Shown here in pieces: positions 22,191 to 34,599 of a stretch of 64,000 nucleotides of DNA. The translations under genes were made by a program, and so were the position numbers. The stretch is from Nosema muscidifuracis (Eukaryota > Microsporidia > Nosematidae). The DNA lies in the NCBI GenBank assembly GCA_028335825.1, contig JAIOKI010000016.1, positions 124,001 through 188,000 on the forward strand, given 5' to 3'. Position 1 is the stretch's first letter; every line of letters starts with the position of its first letter. Under the pieces are notes generated by a model that was not told where the DNA came from, ran no database searches, and saw only the letters and a list, made by a program, of their open reading frames with translations.

Positions 22191-22930
22191 GAAAGAATTG
22201 GGCCAAGTAGCTTTCCAAAGAAGCTCTTATAAAGTTAATTAAGAAAGGTAAGTCTCCTTCTAACTGCAAGCTCAGATTTACATTGATATCTGGACTTGAA
22301 TCGAAAGGACTGCACCAATCTAGAGACATATGGACTGCTTTGTTAGAAGTAGAGACTAAAGATATCTCTTTAGTGAAAAGATTCAATGATTCAGATGTTA
22401 TTCTTCTGATGATTAGAGAGAGTGTTTGCCAAAAGGCAATAAGAAACTTGAAAGCTAATATAAGCGAAATACAGGTATGTGATGATGTGTCATTACTTAC
22501 CAGCTTTATATTAGCTAGAAAAAATGTTGTTTTAGAGGAATTACTGAGGCTCTCTAAGACATTCAAGAATTTTATACCACTTGTAGAAGCCTGCAGGTAT
22601 ATAAAGAAAGAATTAAATAAGGAAAAGCCTGACTATGGCTCTTTTACTTATTTAGGAAAGAAGATGGTGAGCTTGCCCGAGAAAGTAAGGATTTTAATAA
22701 TGAATAAATTGTTCCCTTTATTAAAATTCTGTATTTATAGGAGAGTATTCTCTTATAAAAGAAAAAATATTTTTAATTTATTAGAAAAGAAAGTCTCTGA
22801 TTCAGTTGAATCAAGAAAAATTAGTAGTACAATTATTCATTCCAGAAGGCTTAAGTGCCTAAAGTCTCTTATAATGAGAAGAAGTATATGGAGAAGAAGA
22901 GTACAAGAAAATTATTGTGTTGTATAAGAA
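22191..22930 (+). pseudogene. Divergent LINE ORF1 C-terminal fragment
   Basis: A 214-codon open stretch (22283-22927), extended upstream past one stop, resembles the C-terminal domain of the intact ORF1. NWAK.LSKEALIKLIKKGK here lines up with EKWTDKLSREELLKIMLEGK there. Next, LISGLESKG lines up with VTMEGLPSG, followed by a similar helix-rich stretch. Identity looks low, so this is a different LINE lineage and not a recent copy. The last part (Arg/Lys-rich, RRSIWRRRVQ) has no counterpart I can align. One stop and the missing N-terminus make it non-functional. The neighbouring gypsy-like element is inserted into it. Confidence 0.6.
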
Positions 22931-22939
22931 AGAGTCCTC

Positions 22940-23310
22940 CCTAAAAAACCAACCGATAGTTGTTTTCGGCTGGTTATAATGGAAGGTCTATTTTTTGAAT
23001 AAGACTGTGGTAAACCACATGATTATTTTTATTTTTCTTTTGTTTATTTCTACACGTTATCTAAAAATATATAGGAAAATTTATAAAAGGAGGGCACGAA
23101 ATAATTAAAATAATTCGATAAAATCTATATTGAAGACCTATTTCACGATAGGATACCATAAAGACATTAAAAATTTAGCTGTCAGGGCTAAGATATTGGG
23201 TGTTAAGAAGTCAGATATTCCTTACATAAAAGATGTCAGTGGGAAAACGATTCTCTTAGTAAGATATGAAGCTGTTTGGAGAGTGGCAGATGGTTATGAA
23301 AAACTGCTAA
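22940..23310 (+). pseudogene. Third LINE fragment (ORF1), with an interrupting segment
   Basis: About 22943-22986 matches 13766-13811 of the intact ORF1 (hairpin region and ATGGAAGGTCTA). About 23152-23300 matches 13823-13950 at the DNA level with few changes, including the frame KNLAV.AKILGVK.SDIPY. Between them about 165 bp of unrelated AT-rich sequence replaces about 12 bp, and it includes the purine run AAAAGGAGGG. This copy is much closer to the intact LINE than the 22191-22930 fragment, so it is a recent but truncated relative. Confidence 0.8.
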
Positions 23311-23319
23311 AAATTTAGA

Positions 23320-24435
23320 TACATCAAGGATATTCTGTCAAATAGTTTTTCTCAGTGTAAAAAGTGACCGTTTGGTCCTGTTTTCACTGGTAATTTTTTA
23401 GGGGTAAAAAATAAAATAATTAAATATTAAAAAATTCAATTATTTGTCACTTAGTAAATTTTCAAGTTATTTTTTACTAAATACCATTTGGTTCTTTATC
23501 TTTGAATTAAAGAATAGTATCTCTTTGCAGGATTTGAAATTTATACTGATTAAGATAAAAACGAAAAAAGTTGATATTTGTTTTGAATAATTGTTGTTTG
23601 ACTTAAATATAATTTTGATAATTTTTTTAAGTTTATAATTCTGAAAACTCTGTTTGAAAATTGACCATATTATCAGTCTCATAAACATTTTAAAAATGTA
23701 GTATTTGTTGTATGTCGCACATTCAGTTCCAGACTATAGAAGTAAGAAAATAGTATTTCGAGGAATGAAACTGTGAAGCTTTTCACGAATATTTTTATGC
23801 TAATTTTTCTTGTATGTTTTCGTTAAGACTAATATTAAATTAATTTCTCCAAAAAATATTAAATAATTTTTATAAAAGGGACTACTAAAAAGAATTATAT
23901 CAAAATATTTAACAATAATATTATCGAGTATTATAAATTGAACGTAGTCCACAGACTTATGAAAGAAACATTGTTTTATATCTGAATCAAGGATTTCATA
24001 TTAGCATATCCTTCGTAGAAGTATGTTTTATTGTGTGAATATTATGGATATAATGAGCTCTCGTAAAGTGAATTTAATAAATTATACGTGCTCATTTTGA
24101 AGTGTTATTTTTAAATATTATTTAATTTGGATGAAAAAATATTTAATCATGGATTTCGGTGATAAATGCATTTTGTAAAAATGAGATTGAATATAATAGT
24201 TTAATTTTCAGAAATAAACATTTTATTTATCAAATCTCTGTAATTTATTTATGTCATTAAATTGCTTATTGATATAAAATGTTGGCTTATTATATTTCCC
24301 CTTTCATTTTATGTAATTCACGTGTATATATTCATCTGTCCTCTCCAAATCAGTCTATCGTTTCTTCTCCTGATTTTCTTTATTTTGCTGCATCAAATTT
24401 CTTTACAAATACTTAATCATTTATATTATATTAAT
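23320..24435. other. AT-rich stretch, nothing recognised
   Basis: I see no convincing frame or RNA. A small nested hairpin lies near 23363-23388 (AGTGACC...TCACT). Short open frames here are not conserved with anything else in the window. Confidence 0.5.
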
Positions 24436-24439
24436 CCCA

Positions 24440-27350
24440 TTCTATCTAGTCGCTTTGTCTTTTTATTAGTTTCCTAAATGTACTTATTTGTTTTTCATCG
24501 GGAGTTAAAAAGTTATATCCATGCAATTTCTCAGATGATAAATTTAGTATTAATATTTTGTAATTTATATCTATTCTTTTCACTATTTTTTCATTATTGA
24601 ATATTCTAATAGTCTTTGCTATCATTTTGTTTGAAGGTTGGCTATACTTTGAAGGTATCACCTAGAATAATACTATTTTGTCTTAGATATTCATTGTACT
24701 CTTTGCTTATAATTTCTTTCGTTATGTGTTATTATGTATTTAATTGTTTTTTTCGTTCATTCCTCTAGACATGAAAGTTCATGCGTTTATGTTAGATAAT
24801 AGACTCAATTGTATCTCGTAAATATTTCAGTTGCTGTAAGAAAGTATTCTTCAATTGTCGCTGGAAGTTTTATACTTAAATATTTTTAATGGCTCTACAT
24901 TTTCAATACAATTTTTTACTTCTATTAAGCAGTTTATTATTTTAGAGTTTTTTATATTCTTTTAGAACATATCACAATCTTCGATAACTTTATTGATAGC
25001 TTTTTTTCACATATTTGCAACTATATAATTTTTTTATATTATGATAAGTCACTTGCATATCTGAATAGCTAAACCCTTCTAAATGAAATTGATTAACTTT
25101 CTTTTTACTTCTTCTGTGATCATTATTCTTTGTTTTTTGCCTCTTTTCAATTATTTTGAATCTTATTTGTAATTTCGCTTGTTTTTACCTATCTTTTGCA
25201 TATTGATCTATTGGGTTTATAAATTCTTATTTCATTTCTTTTAATTTACATGATTCCAGTTTGAACTTCTTGAATTCTTCAATGTCTAAATATAAACTGG
25301 ATCAGGTGATCTGCGATTACATTCTCTTTACCTTCTATTGTATTGAGACAATAATTATATTCGTTCAGTAATAATTTCAATATTCTTATTCTATCGCTAT
25401 TTTGTTTTGAATAGTAGAATTCTGTTATCTGTATAAATTTCAATGTAGTTTCACGGTATTATATTTTACATTCGTCAAATAATATTTAATGCTGTAATTT
25501 TTAAGTCTCCTTTATTTTTTATATGATCTCTATAATTTCTGGACTTATGTTTGGTATAAAATTTCTATCCCAGTTTAGTATACTTATAATTTTTTGAATA
25601 TTTTGTTTACTCTTTACCATCGATTTCTGTATGGTTCTAAACTTTGTTGAGTATCTTTGAAGACTTTATTATCTATAATATCCATTTGATCTGTCATAAA
25701 CTCTGATTTTTAAAATTAATCTTTACATTATACTTTCTTAGTCTTCTTAATACCTCAAGTGATTTTTTCATGTTCATAGATGTCTTTTACTGAAAATATA
25801 ATATTGTCATGTATATTGAAATGGTTTCTATATCTTAAAGTATTTCTATCATGACATTTTGAAACAATTTGAATCCTATTTAATCCAAAAGCAAACTTGT
25901 GCATTTTAATCTTCTTCCTAGTATATTGAATATCAAAAATTATTTATATTAATTATCTAATCTTAATTGAAAAACTATTTAAAAGATCTACCTAGTTAGT
26001 ACAGATTTTATTCAGAGCCCTGGGAAATTGTATTATTTAAGGGATTATATGTATTTCATCTTTATAATCTACTACTAAAATTATTTTCCATTTTTTTAAT
26101 GATAAATATCAGACTGAAATAACTTTACTTACTTTCCCATATAATTTCATTTTCTTAAATCCTCTGTATCTATTCTTTAGTTTCTGCTGATCGTTTTTAT
26201 AGACTTTCATAATGTAAGTTTTTTGTATTACGAAATATTTATCTGTTTCTATTTCTCCTAGATTTGTACTTTAAGATATGCTTTAATTTCTTTATTTAGG
26301 AATTCTGTTTTAATAAAGTATAGTTTTTCTTAAAACAAATTTTCGAGTTCTTATTGGTACTTCGGCAATTTTTTTTATTTCCAGCCCTGTTCAGTTTCAA
26401 ATTATTTTTCTTTTGGGTAGTCAATTACCATCTTAGTTTGAAAATGAAATAAATTTACTAATATTATATTCGTTGGAAAGCTTTCATATAAGTAGAGTTT
26501 TACATTGGCCTACTGTTTGATTTGTGCAAATTATTTCTTTATCATTTTTGACAAAAAAATTGTAACAGTTTAGAACAACATTCTTTCAAGATAAAGTTGT
26601 GTTTGGAACCCGAGTCTACATTTATTGTATAAATATGTTTTAGAATGATTACGTCAGTCTATACAATCTTAGAAAATTAAATTGTTCGTACAGTAAGAAA
26701 GAGATTGTATAATTCTTACTAATTTTTTTTTGAGGTCTTATTAGTTTCATTCGTATACTCATTTGCTTATTTTTCTTATTTCTTAACCTTCAGATTCACT
26801 TATATGTTGTTGGATTTATTTATCTTCAATAACTATATTTAATTCTTCAATTATCTCTATATCTTCTAATATATCTTGTACTTCTTAAAGACCTTTTTAT
26901 ACGAAAATTCTTGATATTCCTACTTATTCCTAGCATAATAGATCTTGCAATATTCTCTTATTTTGGTTATCGTGGCATTCTGTAAGATAATAGCAAACAC
27001 CAAGCCCCGCATTTATCTTGTTATAGAGTTATTTGATAAAAATATGATAACTTGCCAATTCTATTTGAACTATGAAATGATATTTGTCGTGCTTTAGTTA
27101 CATTGAAAATAGTAAGTAGCGCTTGTTTTCGTCTGACTTTTCAATAAGTTTAAGGATGTCTTCTATTACGTCGTTTATCAGATCCATTGTATTAATCTTA
27201 ATTGTTTTCGGACCAAGCATATCACAACTATACTTATTCTAGCTTTTGAAACTAGTCTTCTATGTTGACACTTTTGAGATTATCTATATGTTTTTTTCGT
27301 ATTATACTTATAAAATCGAAGGTTTGTTTATTTTCCCGAGACATAATGTA
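24440..27350 (-). mobile_element. Ty3/gypsy-like element, minus strand, heavily decayed
   Basis: This old fossil read on the minus strand has a gag start near 27344, a zinc-knuckle trace near 26930-26990, and reverse transcriptase and RNase H traces. The RNase H end motif (GKENVIADHL) lies near 25300-25330. Integrase-like sequence continues to about 24450. It carries many tens of breaks. LTRs were not securely found. Its 5' end faces the 5' end of the next element. Confidence 0.65.
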
Positions 27351-27399
27351 TGTCATTATATTTATTATCAACATAAAATGTGGTTCACCACACAGATAT

Positions 27400-30300
27400 A
27401 AATTTATAAGCAAATTATTATGATAAAAATGTGTGATGCTTCATCACATTCTCATTGGAAAGATATTTGCTTTCAAAATGAAACAAAATTCAATACTTAG
27501 AGGTATAAAAGATAAGAAAAATTAATCATTTACGATTAGGTTTATTTATTGGAGTTATATTGTAAATACGAAATGATATCTGTTAAAAATATATTTTATA
27601 CATAAAAGAAGAGAAACATTGAAGGTGTTTCAAAGCTTGCCACAAATGCCTTTGCCTTTGAGTAATGCATCGAAGTTGATAATATATTTGGAATCATATA
27701 TCTTATAGCTGCAAATCTAAGAACTTTAGAAATAATAATTTAGGACAAGGCTTTAACATCATCTTTAGAAAGAAAAAGATATCAAAAGAGAAATATTCAT
27801 AATGAAATGCTAATAAGAATTTGAGAAACAGGACATAAAACAAAATAATAATTATATTAGAAATATCTCTTCGATGAAGAATTGGTTTCATATATTCGAA
27901 GGGAAAATACCAAAATCATTAGATAAACTCAAAAAAATAGTAATTAATATTGCATTGAGCATGCTTTTGAATATCTATGAAAGTATGGAGATAAGTCCAA
28001 GAGTAGTATATTAAAAGATTAGAAAATAAATATGATGAAAATAACCTAATAGAAAAAAGATGTGGTTTAGAAATTAAGAAGAGAAACTGTACCTGAGATA
28101 TTATGCAGTATGTTTTATAGAAATTTATTAAATTGAGAAAAATTTAAAACTATAATTTAACAAAAATAATGGATGAATAATTTACTAAATAGAAGAACAA
28201 CAAACAGAATATGTCAAAGTGAAATGTTATTATTGCAAGAAAAACCGCTATTCATATTATTACTCAGATAAATAAAATTATAAACCTATAAATTTTATAA
28301 ATGAAAATATTGTTTCTTACGATTTATATATCGAAAACATAAAGATCAATAATATAAATTTATTGTTGAGTTTTATGGAAAACTATATAAATATATAATA
28401 AAAAGTAAACTGCTATGTCGTTGAAAAATCGTGTAAATCTGAAAAAAACTAATAATCAATTCAAATTTATAATGACCTAAATTTAAGTGTGGATAAAAAT
28501 TAAAAAATTATGAAGACTTTTAGTATCATAGATAACATTAAGAATGAAGAATTACTCTTAATTAATTTTTGTCCAAAAAGATCTGAAAGTAAGATGTAAC
28601 CAATAGAATGTTCTGTAGATACTAAGGATCACATCCTAATATAACCGTTATAAGATAAAAATATTTGGAAGAAAGCAATTCATTACTAAAAATAATATAT
28701 TTAGTTCAAAAAATTAAAAACTAAGATTGTGTCTAATTCGGAAAAAAATGATTGATATTGTCGATATAATTGTATTCGAAATCCTCAAAAACTAATATCA
28801 TTATTGCACGGTAAGAAAATTTTTTTCGAATTATTTTAAGAATATATGTTAGAATGAAGACAGCGTTTCACACAAAAAAAGATTGATGCAACTCATGCTT
28901 TGTGATCATTAGAGAAGTGCGATTAGTATACATTGAAAATATATTAATTATTATATTAATTAATTAAGAACTTGTAGAAAGTATTGCAATGATTAAAAGA
29001 ATAAAATCTTATAGAAAATGTTGAAAAGTAAATTAAAAATTGAAAATATAAAGTTTTTTAGGATATGAGAAATTCTTTAATATAAGGCAACTTAGTTTAA
29101 AGAGAGTGCAAAGAACAACAGATTAAAAAATCAAAAAATAAAAAAGATCTTCAGATATTTATAGTTATTATTAATTACGATGGAAAATTCGTATAAGTAC
29201 TATTAGACTTATCACATCAACTATATAGGCTAATTTTAAGAGATTAAATTTATCTTTTGAGATAAAAAGAGAAAGCATTCAAAATAATTTAGAAGACATT
29301 CAAAAATAAATTGACATTATTTATCTCAGATGTTAATGAATATTTTACAATTGAAACAGAACAAAAAACATATTGTTTACTTATAAAAAACTTCAAATTA
29401 AGCAGAAAGAGAAGCTTTAGTGAATTAATAAGCAATGAAGAAAATCTAATATTATTTGATTAAATAAATTTTTATTTTAATGACTGATCACAGAGTTATA
29501 TAATTTATAAAGATAAAGTTGGAATTATGGTCATCAAGGATACAGCGATGGTTTTATCTGTTCAAAAATTTAATTTTTATGTTAAGTATAGAAAAGATAA
29601 CGAACTAATATCAGCATATGTACTAATGAGAATACAGTCAAAGAATATTAATAATAAAATCAATCTTCAACCATTTATATAAGATGATCTGTAAAGGAAT
29701 ATTATAAAAATCACATAGGACTAAATCATAGAAAATGATATAGAAAAGAATAGTGTTATATTATCACTGAGAAAAATAAATCAGATACTCCAGAAATGTT
29801 GAATTTGCATGCAAAAATACAAGAAACATTTTAATACAAGGAATTTCATGTACATTTTTTCTAAGGAGGATTGTATTTGACATATAAGAACTAAAAAAGA
29901 ATAATTTAGTCATTCTTTGCATTGATTATTTTAGCAGAAATATATTTGGTAAATACTTGAAAAAAAAGATGTATGTAAAATATTGAATTTTATCAAAGAT
30001 TTTAATAAGAAATAATGACAGAGAATTTAATAATGAATTGTTGAACAAATGGTGTAAAAAAAATAAAAAGAACATTTTCTTTTTCTATTACTATTAGAGT
30101 AATGATAGAAGAGCAATTTCAACAATAATAGATACTTTAAAACAATCCAGATGGCCTACTAAGAATACAATATCAAAGTTCTTGGATGCATAAAATAATA
30201 TTTTACATCGTGAAATTAAACTTACACTGAATAAAGTGTTCATTTTTGAAAATTAAAAATGCAATACTGAGACATCGACAGAACTGTTTGAAAGAATTTG

Positions 30301-30690
30301 AAATTATGAATGTAATTTCAGAAAGTTAAGATTAATGAAAATGACATAATTAAAAAGAAAATTAGTACTCAAAGATAGATAATAGATTAAAAAAATAAGA
30401 TTTAATAAAAAAAAATAGTAAGTGATAGGTATTAAATTAAAGTTAGTAAAGAAAAACTAATAAATACGTCATCCAACTCAAGAGGCTTGACAAGGCGATA
30501 CTGATTGTCACACATTCATTTTCAAAATACGAAAGTAAAAAATAGCACTATGAAGAATCATAAATTTTTTGTGTTTGAAAAAACTTCATTTCAGATATTT
30601 TATATAAGTAAATTGCTATAAACAAATGATGTTAAATAAAATATATTTGACATCCAAAAAAGAGACCGAAGGTGTCTCTAAACTTAGTGG
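27400..30690 (+). mobile_element. Ty3/gypsy-like element, plus strand, heavily decayed
   Basis: This old fossil has traces in order: gag region about 27700-28200, zinc-knuckle trace near 28220-28260, protease and reverse transcriptase region about 28370-29400, RNase H near 29480-29560, integrase about 29800-30100. Possible LTR remnants lie at about 27420-27640 and 30500-30690, sharing the motif GAAGGTGT near their ends, but they are strongly diverged. It carries many tens of breaks. Confidence 0.6.
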
Positions 30691-30699
30691 TAATGTTAA

Positions 30700-33600
30700 A
30701 ATTTTCTAAACAAATAAAATATAGTCTATATATTGCTATTTACTTGTAAACATATTTCGATTTATTTCTCGAATTAAATATTGTCAACCTCATCTTTATT
30801 TTTTTATGTTTAATGCGTAGCCAGAGCCAACTCAGCCACTTTTCATTTTCAGCTTTCAATAGTTATATTAAATATTTTGATCTGAATATTTTTCATTCCT
30901 TTATTGTTCAAATCTAGTTCTGTTATATAGTGTTTGTGATTTTTTTTCAAAATACAATTTGTGTTTTGTATTGGAGAAGAAGCTCACAGTAGTTAGTTAA
31001 TAAATCGTACTTATATTTCTTTACATTTCAATTGTTTCAAGTTATCCAAAGAAGCGATTCTTACCTCATAATTAAATTACTTATTCTATCAAGAACACAT
31101 ATATCTGACTTATAGATTTAACTCTAAATTCGATTTGCAACTTGTATCTTCTCTTTCATTCGTCATACATTCTGGACATGATTATTTATTATCTTTTTAT
31201 TAGTAATAATAATGTACTGCTGATACGAATTCAAATCTAAACTTTGAGCACTTCATTGTGTCTACTCATATATTAGTGAGCTAGCATTACTTCACATCAT
31301 GTTATCATATAATCTACTGTTTTAATAATATCATTACAAGAGATATTTGCCTCTTTTTTCTAAAAGCCATTTTCATCTTGCAAAGAACACAATGCTTATT
31401 ATTTTCTTGTTAAAAATTATCATGTGTAAGCAATCTATATTAGGGAATTAAATTTGTATTTCTTGCACACCAACGTTGATAATCTATTCATTATTCTATA
31501 ATTTGCTTTAAAAAGGAAGAAAAAAATGAACAGGTAAGTATTATTATTTTTTTCATATAAACTGCATGAAACCTCTTTTTTGGGCTTAATTCTTTTATTG
31601 TCTTGAATATCTTGAATAGAGGAAATGCATTTATTTTGCTTTAATACAATATGGGAAGTTCTCTTCTTAAGGCTTATTAATGATGTACGTGTCATTTTTT
31701 GAGAATCTTCTCGACTTTATCGAGAACTCTTTGTATTCATTGGATTTAAGTTCGATATTAATCATAAGTTAAACAAATGCGCTAAATTAATTTAATCAGA
31801 ATCTTTTTATTAAGTCATTTAATTTATTTTATTGTAACTACAATTTCTTTTAACTCATTTTTATTATTTCGCAGGTAGCTTTAATCACTATTAAAGATAA
31901 TATGATTAGTAACAAATCTTATATGTCAATTTAATTTATATGTGCAGATATATCTCATTAATATTTTACTTAATAGATCAAAACATAAAACAAATAAGAG
32001 AAATGAGATAAGATCTTCTTGTAGCATTCTTTTATATCTTATTTATTGAGTACAGATACATTTTTATTCTATATTAGAGGCTCTATTTCGATTTTAGTCA
32101 TTTGAGGGTTTGAAATACACGAACACATTCTCAAGATTTATATGTACGAATTTAAATATTATGTGTAACAGAGTCAAAAGATTTTTATATTTATACAAGA
32201 AGTATTCATTTTGGTTGAATTTACATTATTAATTATTATATTGGTCAGTGCTTGCTCCTTTGCTACCCGTTTCTTTTTTTTATTAAACCTATTTTTTTTT
32301 CTAAAAAACATTTTTATTATCGTTTAGATTATTGTGACAGTACTTAATATTAATTTATACAAGTTCAAAATACATGTGATATAACTAAAATATTTTTCAG
32401 ACAAAGATGTTATTTACGTGAACAATATGCAATGTCTTTGTAGAACCATTTGTCATTTTTTTATCATGTATTATCAGACTATATTATTTAGATTTTCAAT
32501 TAAATACTTGTATATTCTATCCTGTCTCATGATTTTTCAATTCGTTAGTGATATCATTCTATTGCCTAACAACGTATGCCTTATGTTTAATAAAAAGTAA
32601 ATTTCGGAGATTTTTGCATCGATTTTTTAAGGTGTAACATTATATTTTTAGATTACTTATATACATTTTTACTGTATAACATAATGAATCTATAATCTTT
32701 CTTAGGACAGTTAATGAATCTGCTTTATGCCTTGCTAAGTAGTAATTGACAAGAATTCATAATTGTAATGTTAAAATATGCAGCTACTTTTTGATCTAAG
32801 CACTTGTGTGTTTTCTTGGTAAGAACTACCGTAATAAACTTTTGATTTTGTTTCTTGCTTCGCCACTAAATGACAATAAAATTAAATATTTATGATAAAA
32901 TGAATGCGAGTGTGAGCCAACGAAATTTCAAAAATAATTTGGCGATAAAGGAATATAAATGAATAAAAATGCATTTAATTGGAAAAGTTCAATGAAAATA
33001 AATGTCGATAAACCCCTTTATTTTATGAAGCGTATTATATAAAGTTCAAATACATTAAAGAAACCCTAATGTTATAAAGCGAAGATATAATATAAGAATG
33101 TGATTCGCAATTTATAGTCATGCATTTGTCATAAAAGATAATATCTTATAGACTATAAACATACATATAAATCAATAGCTATAGATGAAATATACTGGAT
33201 TTCTAACGAATTATAATACATTAATAGTATCAGAAAAATAATACCCACAACTTGGTCTAACAAACAGCTTTTGTCAGACTTAGTTCTATAAATAAAGCAG
33301 AATAATAACAGCATGTAATATAGGGTAAAATTACCAATAAAAATTAATCTCGTTTGGAATTAAAGTTGGGACATAAATTTTCTCCCAGATATTGAATCAG
33401 TTGTATAATTTCACCTAAAAATCATTTAAACTATTTAACCCGTCAACTGAAATAAAGTAAAAAAAAATTGAAGCAAGCATTTTATCGAATACAATATTCT
33501 AATAAATCTTTTAGATTTTCTATTATTAAGATTATAAAAAAATTCTGTTTCTTTTTAGTTAATATTACCTTTCTTTATTTTATACCATTGTCGAATGATT

Positions 33601-34590
33601 TGAATACTTTGCGTTTGCATAAGATTCGGAATTTAAATTCTCTAAAGTGGCAACCAGTCTTATCTGTGTCTTAATATAGCCACATATATCGAAATACTAC
33701 CATAAAGTCATTGGTTATATTTATGAAAGAGGTTTTGTTACGACAAAAACTACCAGCTAAAGCTCTGATTGGTTAGTATAAGAAATTAAAAATATAATTT
33801 TTTTACAATTATGTTTCGTCAAGCCAATTCTTTTAACAACCTCTCGGGATATTCTTTAGATTATATCTTGCGATCAAGAGGCAATTTATTATTTTAATAC
33901 TCCAAGAGCATTAGAAAAACACTTAAGGACTAAAAACAATCCTCGGAATCACTTCGGTGTGTAACCTAGTGATGAAAGCCTAACATATGACTTTTTTATA
34001 TCTAATATAACCCTACATACTTCTAATATTTTCTAAAATTATAAGAATCATTTTTTCTGTCTTTTATTTGCAATTACACAAGCAAAGATCGCGTTAGTCT
34101 ATCATAAACATAAAAATACAAGAGAATGAGTCTTATTTCTCGCAGCTTTTTATCCATAAGCTTTAATTTTATGATTGAGAGAGTTATGGATATAAATATT
34201 ATAAAATAAATTGTCCTTAACTTATAAGCCATACGCAGATCAATTAACAATCTCAATCATAGTGCTAGGATCTCTACCATTTTATTCTGTGGGTTGTTAT
34301 GGTTTTCTGATATTTTTATTAATTTATATTCATTTCTTGACATATCGTAGTCTGTGGCGTATTTATGGCCATTTAAATAAACCTTAAAATTGAAAAAAAG
34401 AAATTCTAAATCCATCAAACAAGTATTTTTTTAAGACTCAGACTAGATCGATATTTTTTTATTTTAAAACGCCATACTTATAGCATCTTGGATCTTTATT
34501 ACAATTTAACTCTTAGAAAAGTTGCTATTAATACCATATATGTCATATGCTTGTAATCTTAACTTCTAATTTAACTAATTTTATACTATG
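30700..34590. other. AT-rich region without recognised genes
   Basis: I see no gene I can support in nearly 4 kb. A minus-strand stretch around 31050-31700 has short open frames and a CPEC-like pair of cysteines near 31170. It could be a transposase remnant, but I cannot identify it. Small open frames at 32418-32600, 33468-33674 and 34074-34256 are typical of AT-rich noise. Confidence 0.5.
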
Positions 34591-34599
34591 GTAATAATT

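Noticed and set aside
33930-33990. Possible tRNA-like fold around a TCACTTCGGTGTG segment
   Set aside because: No acceptor stem, anticodon arm or T-loop sequence could be matched.
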